From Loktanella sp. (GTDB lineage: Bacteria > Pseudomonadota > Alphaproteobacteria > Rhodobacterales > Rhodobacteraceae), in assembly GCA_003551805.1 (NCBI GenBank), contig PUNR01000292.1, positions 1-19,383 on the forward strand: 19,383 nucleotides of DNA, given 5' to 3'. Of this stretch, positions 6,378-14,369 are shown in pieces. The translations under genes and the position numbers were made by a program. Below the pieces are notes generated by a model that had not been told where the DNA came from, ran no database searches, and worked only from the letters and a program-made list of their open reading frames with translations. Position 1 is the stretch's first letter, and each line of letters opens with the position of its first letter.

Positions 6378-7046
6378 ATGCGCGCCGCTGTCGTTGTTTT
6401 TCCCGGATCGAATTGTGACCGCGACATGGCCGTCGCCTTGCGCGCGGCGGGTGCCGATGTGTCGATGGTCTGGCACAAGGATGCCAGCCTGCCGGATGCC
6501 GTTGATCTGGTCGCCATTCCGGGCGGGTTTTCCTTTGGCGATTACCTGCGCTGCGGGGCGATTGCCGCGCAATCACCGATCTGTCGTGCCGTTGTCGCTC
6601 ATGCGGAACGTGGCGGCTATGTCCTGGGTGTGTGCAACGGGTTTCAGGTGCTGACCGAAACCGGTTTGCTGCCGGGTGCGTTGATGCGTAATTCCGGATT
6701 GAAGTTCATCTGCAAAACCGTTGATTTGACTGTGGAAACAGCGAACAGCGCATTCACCGCAGGCTATCAGGCAGGGCAGGCTATGCGTTTGCCGGTTGCG
6801 CATCATGATGGCAATTACACGGTTGATCCCGCCATTCTTGACCGGATGCAGGGCGATGACCGGATCGCGTTCCGGTATGCCACGCCGCTGAACGGGTCGG
6901 TTGCAGATATCGCCGGTGTGTTGTCGGAAAACCGGCGCGTGCTGGGGATGATGCCGCATCCCGAACGTGCCGTAGACGCAGGGCATGGCGGCACCGACGG
7001 TCAGGCGCTTTTCCGCGAACTGGTCGGGCAGGTCGTGCAGGCGTGA
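6378..7046 (+). CDS. purQ: Phosphoribosylformylglycinamidine synthase, PurQ glutaminase subunit
   Basis: This 222-residue class I glutamine amidotransferase supplies ammonia to the PurL synthetase of the three-part FGAM synthase. The nucleophile elbow is GVCNGFQ with Cys86, and the His-Glu pair is in MMPHPERA (His194, Glu196). The start MRAAVVVFPGSNCDRD is characteristic of PurQ, and PGGFSFGDYLRCGAIAA is the conserved oxyanion-side loop. It begins one base after the purS stop, so the two are likely coupled in translation. No convincing terminator separates it from the histidine kinase gene 45 bases downstream, so some read-through is possible. Confidence 0.96.
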   Translation: MRAAVVVFPGSNCDRDMAVALRAAGADVSMVWHKDASLPDAVDLVAIPGGFSFGDYLRCGAIAAQSPICRAVVAHAERGGYVLGVCNGFQVLTETGLLPGALMRNSGLKFICKTVDLTVETANSAFTAGYQAGQAMRLPVAHHDGNYTVDPAILDRMQGDDRIAFRYATPLNGSVADIAGVLSENRRVLGMMPHPERAVDAGHGGTDGQALFRELVGQVVQA

Positions 7047-7091
7047 TGCTTGGTTGTTGCTGAAGCCTTGCCAGAGTTCTAAACTCCGACG

Positions 7092-8846
7092 ATGGGTGAG
7101 ATTGTAGCACAGCCGACAAGAAGAAGCGCGGGGCGCTGGTATCTGCGTGTCGCGCTGGCGCTATTCGCGATCTTTGCTGCAACCGTCATCTATTTCACCA
7201 ACGAATTGATGACGCAGCGCTATACCGAGACGATCAGCAACCGTTCCGAATTGCGTCTGGCCTTGTACAGCGCCAATCTGATGAGCGAGCTACAGCGCAA
7301 TTCGGTGGTGCCACAACTGCTTGCGCGCGACCCCGAGCTGATCGCGGCCCTGACCAGCCGTGATTATTCGCTGTCGACCGCGCGTCTGCTGACCTTTGTC
7401 GAAGAAATCGGTGCCGCATCGCTGACCTTGCTGGATAGTAACGGGCGTGCTGTGGCTGCGACCAACCGTGATGAGTTGGGCATAGATCACAGCGAAGGTC
7501 CGTATTTTATCAATGCCTTGCGCAGTAACCGCACGGTTTATTCGACATACCGGCGCGGTGATGGCGGCTATGCGTTCATCTATTCGCGCAAGATCGAATC
7601 CAGCGGTGAACCGCTAGGCACCATCATGGTCGAGGTTGACGTAGGCCGGATGGAACGCGGTTGGGCCGGTGTCACTGATGCGGTCTTTGTGACCGATGCC
7701 GATGGCACGATCATCATGTCGACCGAACCTTTGTGGCGCGGCTTGTCCGAACAGGCGGCCCTTGTGCGCCAGCCCGCGTCATCGGCGATTGAACGGGCCA
7801 TGCGGGCGACCCAATCCTGGGCCAGCAGCCCTGCAGAGGCCTATCTGCGCGGCGAGGCTGTGTTGCGCCGCGAATCCCGCGTGCCGCACCAAGGCTGGCG
7901 GATCGTCAATTTCACCACCTATGATTCGGTGCGCGAAAAGGTGAATGGCATTCTGGCGCTGCAAGTCATGGGTTTTGCGATCATTCTGGCGATCAGCTTT
8001 TGGTTCATGTCGCGCAAGACGGCGTCGCGCATGGTGCTGTTCCAGCGCGAATCAGCTGAATTGCGCGCATTGAATCGCCGTTTGCAGCGGGAAATCGCCG
8101 AAAGGGAAAAGGTCGAAAAAACCTTGCAGGTGGCGGAACAGACGATTGCGCAATCGTCAAAACTTGCCGCGTTGGGCGAAATGTCGGCAGCGGTCAGCCA
8201 CGAATTGAACCAGCCTCTGGCCGCGATGAAAACCTATCTGGCGGGCGCGCGTCTGTTGTTGCAACGCCAGCGACCAGAAGAGGCGCTGTCTTCCTTCCAG
8301 CGCATCGACGATCTGCTGGAACGGATGGGCGCGATCACGCGGCAGCTGAAATCTTATGCGCGCAAAGGGTCGGACGCGTTTGAACCTGTGGATACAAGGG
8401 CTGCGGTGTCATCGGCGCTGGCGATGATGGAACCGCAGCTTAAGACGCGGGCGGTCAATATCATCCGCACTTTCCCCAACGAACCGGTGATGATTCTGGG
8501 TGACAGGCTGCGTCTGGAACAGGTCATCATCAACCTGTTGCGCAATGCGCTGGACGCCACGAAAACCTCGGCTGATCCGACGATCGAAATCCTGCTGGCG
8601 GCGGGCGATACCGTCAGTCTGCAAATTCACGACAACGGTGAAGGGATCGAAGATCTGGATGAACTTTTCACGCCGTTTTACACGACCAAACAACCTGGTG
8701 ATGGGGTCGGGCTGGGGCTTGCCATCTCGTCGGGTATCGTCAACGACTTGGGCGGACGCCTGACCGCGCGCAATGCTGCAAACGGCGGTGCGATATTTGA
8801 AGTCCAGCTTCCTGCGCTTGTGCAGGGTCAAGCTGCGGCAGAATAG
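7092..8846 (+). CDS. DctB-like membrane sensor histidine kinase
   Basis: This 584-residue kinase has a short cytoplasmic N-terminus, membrane helix 1 (about residues 17-36), a periplasmic sensor of about 250 residues (37-285) and membrane helix 2 (286-306). A coiled-coil linker (315-350) leads to the HisKA domain, with His370 in AAVSHELNQPLAAMKTY, and to an ATPase domain with N-box NLLRNALDA (481-489), DNGEGI (514-519) and GVGLGLA (538-544). The sensor has the double-PDC look of DctB: VPQLLARDPELIAAL and EGPYFINALRSN. DctB detects C4-dicarboxylates in rhizobia; the ligand here is inferred only from similarity. The response regulator gene follows after 9 bases. No dctA or dctPQM transporter is in the window. 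The ribosome-binding site is weak. Confidence 0.88.
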   Translation: MGEIVAQPTRRSAGRWYLRVALALFAIFAATVIYFTNELMTQRYTETISNRSELRLALYSANLMSELQRNSVVPQLLARDPELIAALTSRDYSLSTARLLTFVEEIGAASLTLLDSNGRAVAATNRDELGIDHSEGPYFINALRSNRTVYSTYRRGDGGYAFIYSRKIESSGEPLGTIMVEVDVGRMERGWAGVTDAVFVTDADGTIIMSTEPLWRGLSEQAALVRQPASSAIERAMRATQSWASSPAEAYLRGEAVLRRESRVPHQGWRIVNFTTYDSVREKVNGILALQVMGFAIILAISFWFMSRKTASRMVLFQRESAELRALNRRLQREIAEREKVEKTLQVAEQTIAQSSKLAALGEMSAAVSHELNQPLAAMKTYLAGARLLLQRQRPEEALSSFQRIDDLLERMGAITRQLKSYARKGSDAFEPVDTRAAVSSALAMMEPQLKTRAVNIIRTFPNEPVMILGDRLRLEQVIINLLRNALDATKTSADPTIEILLAAGDTVSLQIHDNGEGIEDLDELFTPFYTTKQPGDGVGLGLAISSGIVNDLGGRLTARNAANGGAIFEVQLPALVQGQAAAE

Positions 8847-8855
8847 GAAGATACG

Positions 8856-10187
8856 ATGAGCAAAGTCATGAAAATCGCGATTGTCGATGATGAAAAAGAC
8901 ATGCGCCAGTCGATCAGCCAATGGCTGGCCCTGTCGGGGTTCGACACCGAAACTTTCGCCAGCGCCGAAGAAGCGCTGAAAGGGCTGGGCAGCGATTACC
9001 CCGGTATCGTTGTCAGCGACATCAAGATGCCCGGTATGGACGGGATGCAGTTTCTCAAGAAACTCAAGGGCGTGGATAGCACCTTGCCCGTAATCATGAT
9101 TACCGGTCACGGCGATGTGCCCATGGCGGTCGAGGCGATGCGGATCGGTGCCTTTGATTTTCTTGAAAAGCCGTTCAACCCCGACCGGATGACCGAACTG
9201 GCCAAGAAAGCCACCAACGCCCGCCGTCTGACGCTGGACAACCGCGCCTTGCGCCGCGAATTGTCGGACGGGTCGTCGCTGATGAAAAAGCTGATCGGTC
9301 AATCGCCGTCGATGGAACGGTTGAAGGAAGATATCCTTGATCTGGGGCAGGCCGATGGGCATGTGCTGATTGAAGGCGAGACCGGCACCGGCAAAACGCT
9401 GGTCGCCCATGCGCTACATGCAGTCGGGGCGCGGGCCAACCGCAAATTCGTGCTGATCAGCTGCTCTGCCTATGACGAAGACGCACTGGCGCGGATGATC
9501 TTTGGTCCGACCCACGATGACGAACCGATCCCCGCCATAGAGGAAGCACGCGGCGGCACGCTGGTGCTGGAAGATATCGAAGCGCTCAGCCATGCCCTGC
9601 AAGCGCGCCTTTTGACGGCGATCAATGAACAGGGCACGCCTGCCGAAACCCGCATCGTGGCGATCTGTAATCTGCAGGAACAGGACAAGACTTGCGAAAG
9701 CGTGCTGCGCCCTGATCTGTTCTATCGGCTTGCCGCCTTGCGGATCACCGTGCCGCCTCTGCGCCAGCGGGGCGAGGATATTCTGACATTGTTCACCCGT
9801 CTGGGCGAACAATTCGCCGATGAATACGGCTGCGAGGCCCCGCAGGTCAGCGCACAGGAAGCGGCGCAATTGTTGCAGGCCCCGTGGCCCGGCAATGTAC
9901 GCCAGCTGATCAACGTGGCTGAACGTGCTGTTCTGCAAAACCGGCGCGGCAGCGGGTCTATCGCATCGCTTTTGATGAATGAAACCGAAGATACCCAATC
10001 AGCGATGACCACCGAAGGCAAACCGCTGAAGGAATTTGTCGAAGCTTTCGAACGGATGCTGATCGACAACACGATGCGCCGGCACCGCGGATCAATCGTC
10101 GCGGTGATGGATGAACTGTGCCTGCCGCGCCGGACGTTGAACGAAAAAATGGCGAAATATTCGCTTCAACGGTCAGATTACATCTGA
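8856..10187 (+). CDS. DctD-like response regulator with AAA+ domain lacking GAFTGA
   Basis: Three domains are seen in 443 residues. The receiver (about 5-120) has Asp11, Asp12, phospho-acceptor Asp55 (VVSDIKMPG), Thr83 and Lys105. The AAA+ domain (about 145-365) has Walker A GETGTGKT (174-181) and the LRPDLFYRL arginine-finger region. A Fis-type helix-turn-helix lies at about 412-436. The layout is that of DctD/NtrC sigma-54 activators. However, after IFG (215-217) the usual HEAGAFTGA stretch is replaced by PTHDDEP, and Walker B reads TLVLEDIE instead of TLFLDEIE. It therefore probably does not activate sigma-54 promoters in the usual way; Rhodobacter capsulatus NtrC is a known regulator that lacks this loop. 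An AGGAAG site precedes the ATG. A strong hairpin follows the gene. Confidence 0.88.
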   Translation: MSKVMKIAIVDDEKDMRQSISQWLALSGFDTETFASAEEALKGLGSDYPGIVVSDIKMPGMDGMQFLKKLKGVDSTLPVIMITGHGDVPMAVEAMRIGAFDFLEKPFNPDRMTELAKKATNARRLTLDNRALRRELSDGSSLMKKLIGQSPSMERLKEDILDLGQADGHVLIEGETGTGKTLVAHALHAVGARANRKFVLISCSAYDEDALARMIFGPTHDDEPIPAIEEARGGTLVLEDIEALSHALQARLLTAINEQGTPAETRIVAICNLQEQDKTCESVLRPDLFYRLAALRITVPPLRQRGEDILTLFTRLGEQFADEYGCEAPQVSAQEAAQLLQAPWPGNVRQLINVAERAVLQNRRGSGSIASLLMNETEDTQSAMTTEGKPLKEFVEAFERMLIDNTMRRHRGSIVAVMDELCLPRRTLNEKMAKYSLQRSDYI

Positions 10188-10201
10188 TCTGTGGCCATTT
10201 C

Positions 10202-10237
10202 GGGCCTCTTGCACGCAGCCACTTGTGCAAGAGGCCC
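10202..10237 (+). terminator. Strong hairpin terminator after the two-component genes
   Basis: GGGCCTCTTGCAC (10202-10214) pairs perfectly over 13 bases with GTGCAAGAGGCCC (10225-10237) around a 10-base loop. It starts 15 bases after the regulator stop codon. The tract that follows is pyrimidine-rich (CTCCCTT) rather than a clean T-run, so termination may be partly Rho-assisted. Confidence 0.75.
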
Positions 10238-10595
10238 AATCTCCCTTATGTATTGTATACGGGTGCTCGTGCTTTGGTTGCACGGTGATATCCGATCGGA
10301 TTCTCTGTCACAGTCAGATCAATGATCTACGCTGCGGCGGCTGATTTGGCCCTTCGGGGTCAGAAGAACGCCCTTGGTCGCGCGCCCTTATGACGCAGAC
10401 CGGGCCTTGAATGGGCCCCGGACCAGAGCCGGGGTCGGAGAAGAAACGCGATGCAACGCGCGCAACATATAGGCAAGACATTTGCGGCCCCGAGGGGCCC
10501 CTTATCTGCCCGCGCATTGCCCGCCACAATCAGACATATCACGCGGATTGCTGCACCCCCCGGGGGGCCGGACGCGCCATATGCGAATGGACAAA
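10238..10595 (+). promoter_or_regulatory. Long hairpin-rich leader region upstream of rne (no gene seen)
   Basis: About 358 bases without a supportable gene. Four GC stems lie in order: 10347-10362 (GGCCC-TTCG-GGGTC, a UUCG-type tetraloop with one G-U pair), 10414-10436 (GGCCCCGG with CCGGGGTC, 7-base loop), 10486-10499 (GGCCC-CGAG-GGGCC) and the run CCCCCCGGGGGG at 10556-10567, which ends 28 bases before the chosen rne ATG. Smaller palindromes are TCCGATCGGA near 10290-10300 and CGTGC...GCACG near 10268-10284. No clear -35/-10 pair was found. In E. coli the rne leader mediates feedback by RNase E on its own mRNA; a similar role here is an inference from position and structure only. Confidence 0.5.
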
Positions 10596-13142
10596 ATGCC
10601 AAAGAAAATGTTGATAGACGCCACACATGCGGAAGAAACCCGCGTTGTGGTGGTAGACGGAAACAAAGTCGAAGAATTTGATTTTGAAAGCCAATTCAAA
10701 CGCCAGCTGGCGGGTAACATCTACCTTGCAAAGGTAACACGGGTCGAACCATCGCTGCAGGCGGCCTTTGTGGATTATGGCGGAAATCGCCATGGTTTCC
10801 TTGCCTTCGCGGAAATCCACCCCGATTACTACCAGATCCCTGTCGCCGACCGCGAAGCGCTGATGGCCGAAGAACGCGCCTATGTCGAAAGCCTGCGCGT
10901 CGAGGAAGAGGCCGAAGACGCCCCCAAACGCAGCCGCAGCCGCAGTAAACCACGCGCGGCATCGGTCGAAGGCGCTGATCCGGTCGTGACCTCTGGCGAT
11001 GATGTGTCGGGCTTGCAGACCATCGGTCTGGACGACGACCTTGAAGGCAGCTCGCCGATGGAACTGGTGGGCGAAACGCCCGTCGAAACCCCGGCAGCCG
11101 ACGAAGACACCGATGAGGACACCAACGATAACGACATCGAAAACGTCGCAGAAGCCGACGATATCGAAGACGTGCGGCCTGTGCGCAAACCACGCCCGCG
11201 CCGTTACAAAATTCAGGAAGTCATCAAGGTCCGCCAGATCCTGTTGATTCAGGTCGTCAAAGAAGAACGCGGCAACAAGGGTGCGGCGCTGACGACCTAT
11301 CTGTCGCTGGCAGGCCGCTATTGCGTATTGATGCCCAATACGGCGCGCGGTGGCGGTATCAGCCGCAAGATCACCAATGCCGTTGACCGCAAGAAGCTCA
11401 AGGAAATCGCAGGCGAAATGACTGTGCCCGACGGCGCCGGTCTGATTATCCGCACCGCCGGTTCCCAGCGCACCAAGGCCGAAATCAAGCGCGATTACGA
11501 ATATCTGCAACGGATGTGGGAACAGATCCGCGAACTGACGCTGAAATCCATTGCGCCCGCAAAAATCTACGAAGAAGGCGATCTGATCAAACGCTCGATC
11601 CGTGACCTTTATTCCAAAGACATCGACGAAGTGATCGTCGCAGGCGAGGCGGGCTATCGCTCTGCCAAGGATTTCATGCGGATGATCATGCCGTCGCATG
11701 CGAAAAACGTGAAATTCTACGCCGAACAGATGCCGATCTACGCCCGTTATCAGGTCGAAACCTATCTGGCAGGCATGTTCAACCCGACCGTCCAGCTGCC
11801 GTCCGGCGGCTATATCGTCATCGGCATCACCGAAGCCTTGGTCGCGATCGACGTGAACTCCGGCCGTGCGACCAAAGAAGGCTCGATCGAACAGACAGCC
11901 CTCAAAACCAACCTTGAGGCCGCCGATGAAGTGGCGCGCCAGTTGCGCCTGCGTGACCTTGCCGGTCTGATCGTGATCGATTTCATCGACATGGACGAAC
12001 GCAAGAACAATGCGTCGGTTGAAAAACGCTTCAAGGACAAGCTGAAAACCGACCGTGCGCGCATTCAGGTGGGCCGGATTTCCGGTTTTGGCCTGATGGA
12101 AATGTCGCGCCAGCGCCTGCGCCCCGGCATGCTGGAAGCCACGACGCAGATGTGCCCGCATTGTCACGGCACAGGCTTGCTGCGCTCGGACGACAACGTC
12201 GCGCTGTCGATCCTGCGCCAGCTGGAAGAAGAAGGCGTGCGCGCCCGTTCGAAAGAGGTGCTGGTCCGTGCCCCTATCGCCATCGCCAACTTCCTGATGA
12301 ACGGCAAACGCGAAAACATCGCCGAGGTTGAGGCACGTTATGGCATGTCCGTGCGGATCGAATGCGACCCGACTTTGGTCTCGCCGGATTTTGTCGTCGA
12401 GAAGTTCAAGACTGCCACCCGCATCGTACCAGAAGCGGCCCCCATCGTCGTCAGCACCGTGATGATGGAGGAAGAAGAAGCCGATGATCTGATCATCGAA
12501 ACTCCCGACGAAGAAGAGGAAGAGGCAAAAGCACCGCAGGCCACGGCGGATGGCGAAGGTGAAAACCGGCCCAAGCGTAAGCGCAGCCGCCGCCGTCGGC
12601 GCCGGTCCGGTGGCCCGCGTCAGGATGACAATAACGGCAACGCTGACGATCAGAACGACACTGGCGACGTTTCGGCTGATGCCGCGGAAACACCCGCCGC
12701 AGATCCGGCACCAGCCGCTGCCGAAAAGCCCAAGCGCAGCCGCACCTACACGCGCAAAACGCCCAAGCCCGAGGCAGAAGCCGCGCCAGAAGCTGTGCCA
12801 GCACCAGCCGAAGCACCCTTAGAACCCGCAGCAGCGGCTGAAGCTCCGGCACCCAAAAAACGCGCACCGCGCAAAACTGCGGCACAAAAGGCCGCCGAAG
12901 CTGCCCAAGCGGCAGGTGAAGCGCCTGCGCCAGTGGCAGAAAAGCCCAAACCCCGCAGCCGCGCGAAACCCAAACCCGCTGTTGTCACCGACACAGCGGC
13001 CCCCGCTGACGAAACGGTGACACCACCACCGGCCACACCAGAACCTGCACCAGTCGCGGCAGAAAAACCGGAACCGCAACCCGAACCCGCTGAACCGGTC
13101 GCCGAAAAACCGCGCCGCAAGGGCTGGTGGTCGCTGGGCTGA
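10596..13142 (+). CDS. rne: Ribonuclease E
   Basis: This 848-residue endoribonuclease is the core of the RNA degradosome and of rRNA/tRNA processing. It starts MPKKMLIDATHAEETRVVVVDGN, as in other alphaproteobacteria. An S1 RNA-binding domain (about 35-235) is split by an acidic and Arg-Ser-rich insert (about 102-200). The RNase H-like and DNase I-like regions follow, with the metal-binding aspartates in AIDVNSG (Asp419) and IDFIDM (Asp462/Asp465). The Zn-link is CPHCHGTG (Cys520, Cys523). From about 625 the tail is disordered: an acidic block, a basic KRKRSRRRRRR RNA-binding block (660-670), then Pro-Ala-Glu-Lys repeats, ending in the short conserved motif GWWSLG. Start choice: in-frame ATGs at 10581 and 10587 are also possible, but homologues begin at the M-x-KKMLIDA methionine. 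Confidence 0.95.
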   Translation: MPKKMLIDATHAEETRVVVVDGNKVEEFDFESQFKRQLAGNIYLAKVTRVEPSLQAAFVDYGGNRHGFLAFAEIHPDYYQIPVADREALMAEERAYVESLRVEEEAEDAPKRSRSRSKPRAASVEGADPVVTSGDDVSGLQTIGLDDDLEGSSPMELVGETPVETPAADEDTDEDTNDNDIENVAEADDIEDVRPVRKPRPRRYKIQEVIKVRQILLIQVVKEERGNKGAALTTYLSLAGRYCVLMPNTARGGGISRKITNAVDRKKLKEIAGEMTVPDGAGLIIRTAGSQRTKAEIKRDYEYLQRMWEQIRELTLKSIAPAKIYEEGDLIKRSIRDLYSKDIDEVIVAGEAGYRSAKDFMRMIMPSHAKNVKFYAEQMPIYARYQVETYLAGMFNPTVQLPSGGYIVIGITEALVAIDVNSGRATKEGSIEQTALKTNLEAADEVARQLRLRDLAGLIVIDFIDMDERKNNASVEKRFKDKLKTDRARIQVGRISGFGLMEMSRQRLRPGMLEATTQMCPHCHGTGLLRSDDNVALSILRQLEEEGVRARSKEVLVRAPIAIANFLMNGKRENIAEVEARYGMSVRIECDPTLVSPDFVVEKFKTATRIVPEAAPIVVSTVMMEEEEADDLIIETPDEEEEEAKAPQATADGEGENRPKRKRSRRRRRRSGGPRQDDNNGNADDQNDTGDVSADAAETPAADPAPAAAEKPKRSRTYTRKTPKPEAEAAPEAVPAPAEAPLEPAAAAEAPAPKKRAPRKTAAQKAAEAAQAAGEAPAPVAEKPKPRSRAKPKPAVVTDTAAPADETVTPPPATPEPAPVAAEKPEPQPEPAEPVAEKPRRKGWWSLG

Positions 13143-13147
13143 ATAGA

Positions 13148-13177
13148 AAACGCCGCCCCTTCACCGGGGCGGCGTTT
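13148..13177 (+). terminator. Intrinsic terminator of rne
   Basis: AAACGCCGCCCC (13148-13159) pairs with GGGGCGGCGTTT (13166-13177) around a TTCACC loop, a 12-bp stem with the T-rich end forming the base. It begins 6 bases after the rne stop codon. Confidence 0.88.
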
Positions 13178-13199
13178 GCACGACGGATCTGTCGCGCCT

Positions 13200-13252
13200 G
13201 TTTTCTTATTTCCACAAATACTCCGGGGTAAGGGGCAGAGCCCCTGAAAAAC
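13200..13252. repeat. Rhodobacteraceae-type intergenic repeat with hairpin
   Basis: The stretch contains TTCCACAAATACTCCGGGG followed by the hairpin AGGGGC-AGA-GCCCCT (13231-13245) and a short A-run. This matches the general pattern of a dispersed repeat I recall from many Rhodobacteraceae genomes (a 'CAAATACTCCGGGG' segment followed by a GC hairpin with AGA or GAA loop), often found between converging or adjacent genes. Here it lies between the rne terminator and the 3' end of the tusA-like gene on the other strand. Copy number in this genome cannot be seen from one window. Confidence 0.6.
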
Positions 13253-13259
13253 GCAGGTG

Positions 13260-13487
13260 TCAGCCCTTACGGATCAGATAGACCTGCGCGCCATCCGCAT
13301 CATCGCAAGACAACATCTGATGTCCGGCCTCGGCACAAAAATGCGGCACGTCGACAATCGCTGCTGGATCATCGGCTTGCATCCGTAAAACCTGCCCCGA
13401 CACAAGGGCACCCAGCCGTTTGCGAGCCTTCAGAACCGGCAGCGGGCATAGCAGCCCGCGGGCATCAAGATCAGCGTCATGCGTCAT
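13260..13487 (-). CDS. TusA-family sulfurtransferase-like protein
   Basis: This 75-residue protein has the TusA motif LDARGLLCPLPVLKARKRL, with the CPxPxxK signature and Cys14 as the expected sulfur-carrying cysteine. TusA proteins relay persulfide sulfur, for example to tRNA thiolation, molybdenum cofactor formation or sulfur oxidation; which applies here is unknown. The start at 13487 (MTHDADLDARG) gives the usual family length; a longer frame back to 13526 adds residues with no family resemblance. It is divergent from the ccdA gene, with 93 bases between the two starts. The tus relay partners are not nearby. Confidence 0.88.
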   Translation of the reverse strand: MTHDADLDARGLLCPLPVLKARKRLGALVSGQVLRMQADDPAAIVDVPHFCAEAGHQMLSCDDADGAQVYLIRKG

Positions 13488-13580
13488 GGTGCTTGGGTAG
13501 GGCGGATGTTTCACTTTGTCCACCAAGATGTGACAGTTTCGCGCGTGACGATCCGGTGTGGCTGCGATAGGAACCGGATG

Positions 13581-14336
13581 ATGTTGGAAACCGGACTGAT
13601 CTTTGACGCCGCCCTGTTGCCTGCGATGATTGTCGCTTTGGCCGCAGGCGTGCTGTCGTTCCTCAGCCCCTGTGTGCTGCCTGTCGTGCCACCCTATCTG
13701 GCCTATATGGGCGGCGTTTCCGTGACCGAGATGGAAACAGCGCGCGCAGCACGGCGGCGTGTCTTTATTGCCTCATTGTTCTTCGTGCTGGGTCTGTCGA
13801 CCGTGTTTTTGCTGCTTGGCTTCGCCTTTTCGTCGATGGGGCGGATGCTGATCGGGGTGCAGGAATATTTCGTCATTGCTGCCGGGCTGATGGTGATGGT
13901 GCTTGGTGCGCATTTCGTCGGCGTTTACCGCATCGGATTTCTTGACCGCGAGGCGCGGCTGGATGCCGGTGACAAGGGCGGGTCGGCCTTTGGTGCCTAT
14001 CTGCTGGGGCTGGCTTTTGCCTTTGGCTGGACACCCTGTCTTGGGCCGGTTCTGGGGGCAATCCTTGGTCTTGCCGCGTCAGAGGCGGATGTCGGGCGCG
14101 GCACAGTCTTGCTGGGCGCTTATGCCATCGGCCTGGGCATCCCGTTTTTGCTGGTTGCAGCCTTCTTTCCGCGCCTGAAGGGTGTGATGGGCTGGATGAA
14201 ACGCCACATGCGCCAGATCGAGGCCACATCGGGGCTGCTGTTATGGACCGTGGGGTTGATGATGATTACCGGACAATTTGCTGCATTCAGCTATTGGTTG
14301 CTGGAACGCTTTCCATTCTTGGCTACTGTCGGCTAG
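13581..14336 (+). CDS. ccdA: CcdA-family thiol-disulfide transporter (cytochrome c biogenesis)
   Basis: This 251-residue inner membrane protein has six predicted helices and the two conserved cysteine motifs of CcdA: SFLSPCVLPVVPPYLAYM (Cys31) and FGWTPCLGPVLGAI (Cys153). CcdA passes reducing power from cytoplasmic thioredoxin across the membrane to periplasmic thiol proteins used in cytochrome c maturation. Length and helix pattern are standard. Start choice: an AGGAA site sits 7 bases before the ATG at 13581; the adjacent ATG at 13578 is also possible, while longer frames overlap the divergent tusA-like gene and lack family sequence. The downstream membrane hydrolase gene begins 33 bases after the stop with no terminator seen, so co-transcription is possible. 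Confidence 0.92.
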   Translation: MLETGLIFDAALLPAMIVALAAGVLSFLSPCVLPVVPPYLAYMGGVSVTEMETARAARRRVFIASLFFVLGLSTVFLLLGFAFSSMGRMLIGVQEYFVIAAGLMVMVLGAHFVGVYRIGFLDREARLDAGDKGGSAFGAYLLGLAFAFGWTPCLGPVLGAILGLAASEADVGRGTVLLGAYAIGLGIPFLLVAAFFPRLKGVMGWMKRHMRQIEATSGLLLWTVGLMMITGQFAAFSYWLLERFPFLATVG

Positions 14337-14369
14337 GGTAAGACGAACAGCCAAGTGGAAAAGGTGGCG

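Noticed and set aside
7074..7086. GAGTT-CTA-AACTC mini-hairpin between purQ and the kinase gene as a terminator
   Set aside because: A 5-bp AT-containing stem with a 3-base loop and no T-run is too weak to support a terminator call.
8409..9998. Two long minus-strand frames opposite the kinase and regulator genes
   Set aside because: Antisense composition, no motifs, no ribosome-binding sites and no room outside the real genes.
10255..10306. Candidate sigma-70 promoter for rne (TTGCAC at 10278 and TGTATAC near 10255)
   Set aside because: No -10 element lies at the right distance from TTGCAC, and no -35 lies at the right distance before TGTATAC.
10539..12167. 542-codon open frame on the minus strand opposite rne
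   Set aside because: It lies antisense to the conserved catalytic part of RNase E, has the His/Phe/Gly-rich composition of an antisense frame and no recognisable domain.
12690..13125. Pro-Ala-Lys-rich repeats in the end of rne considered as a separate gene or repeat element
   Set aside because: The frame continues without interruption from the catalytic half of RNase E to the conserved C-terminal GWWSLG; such disordered tails are normal in alphaproteobacterial RNase E.
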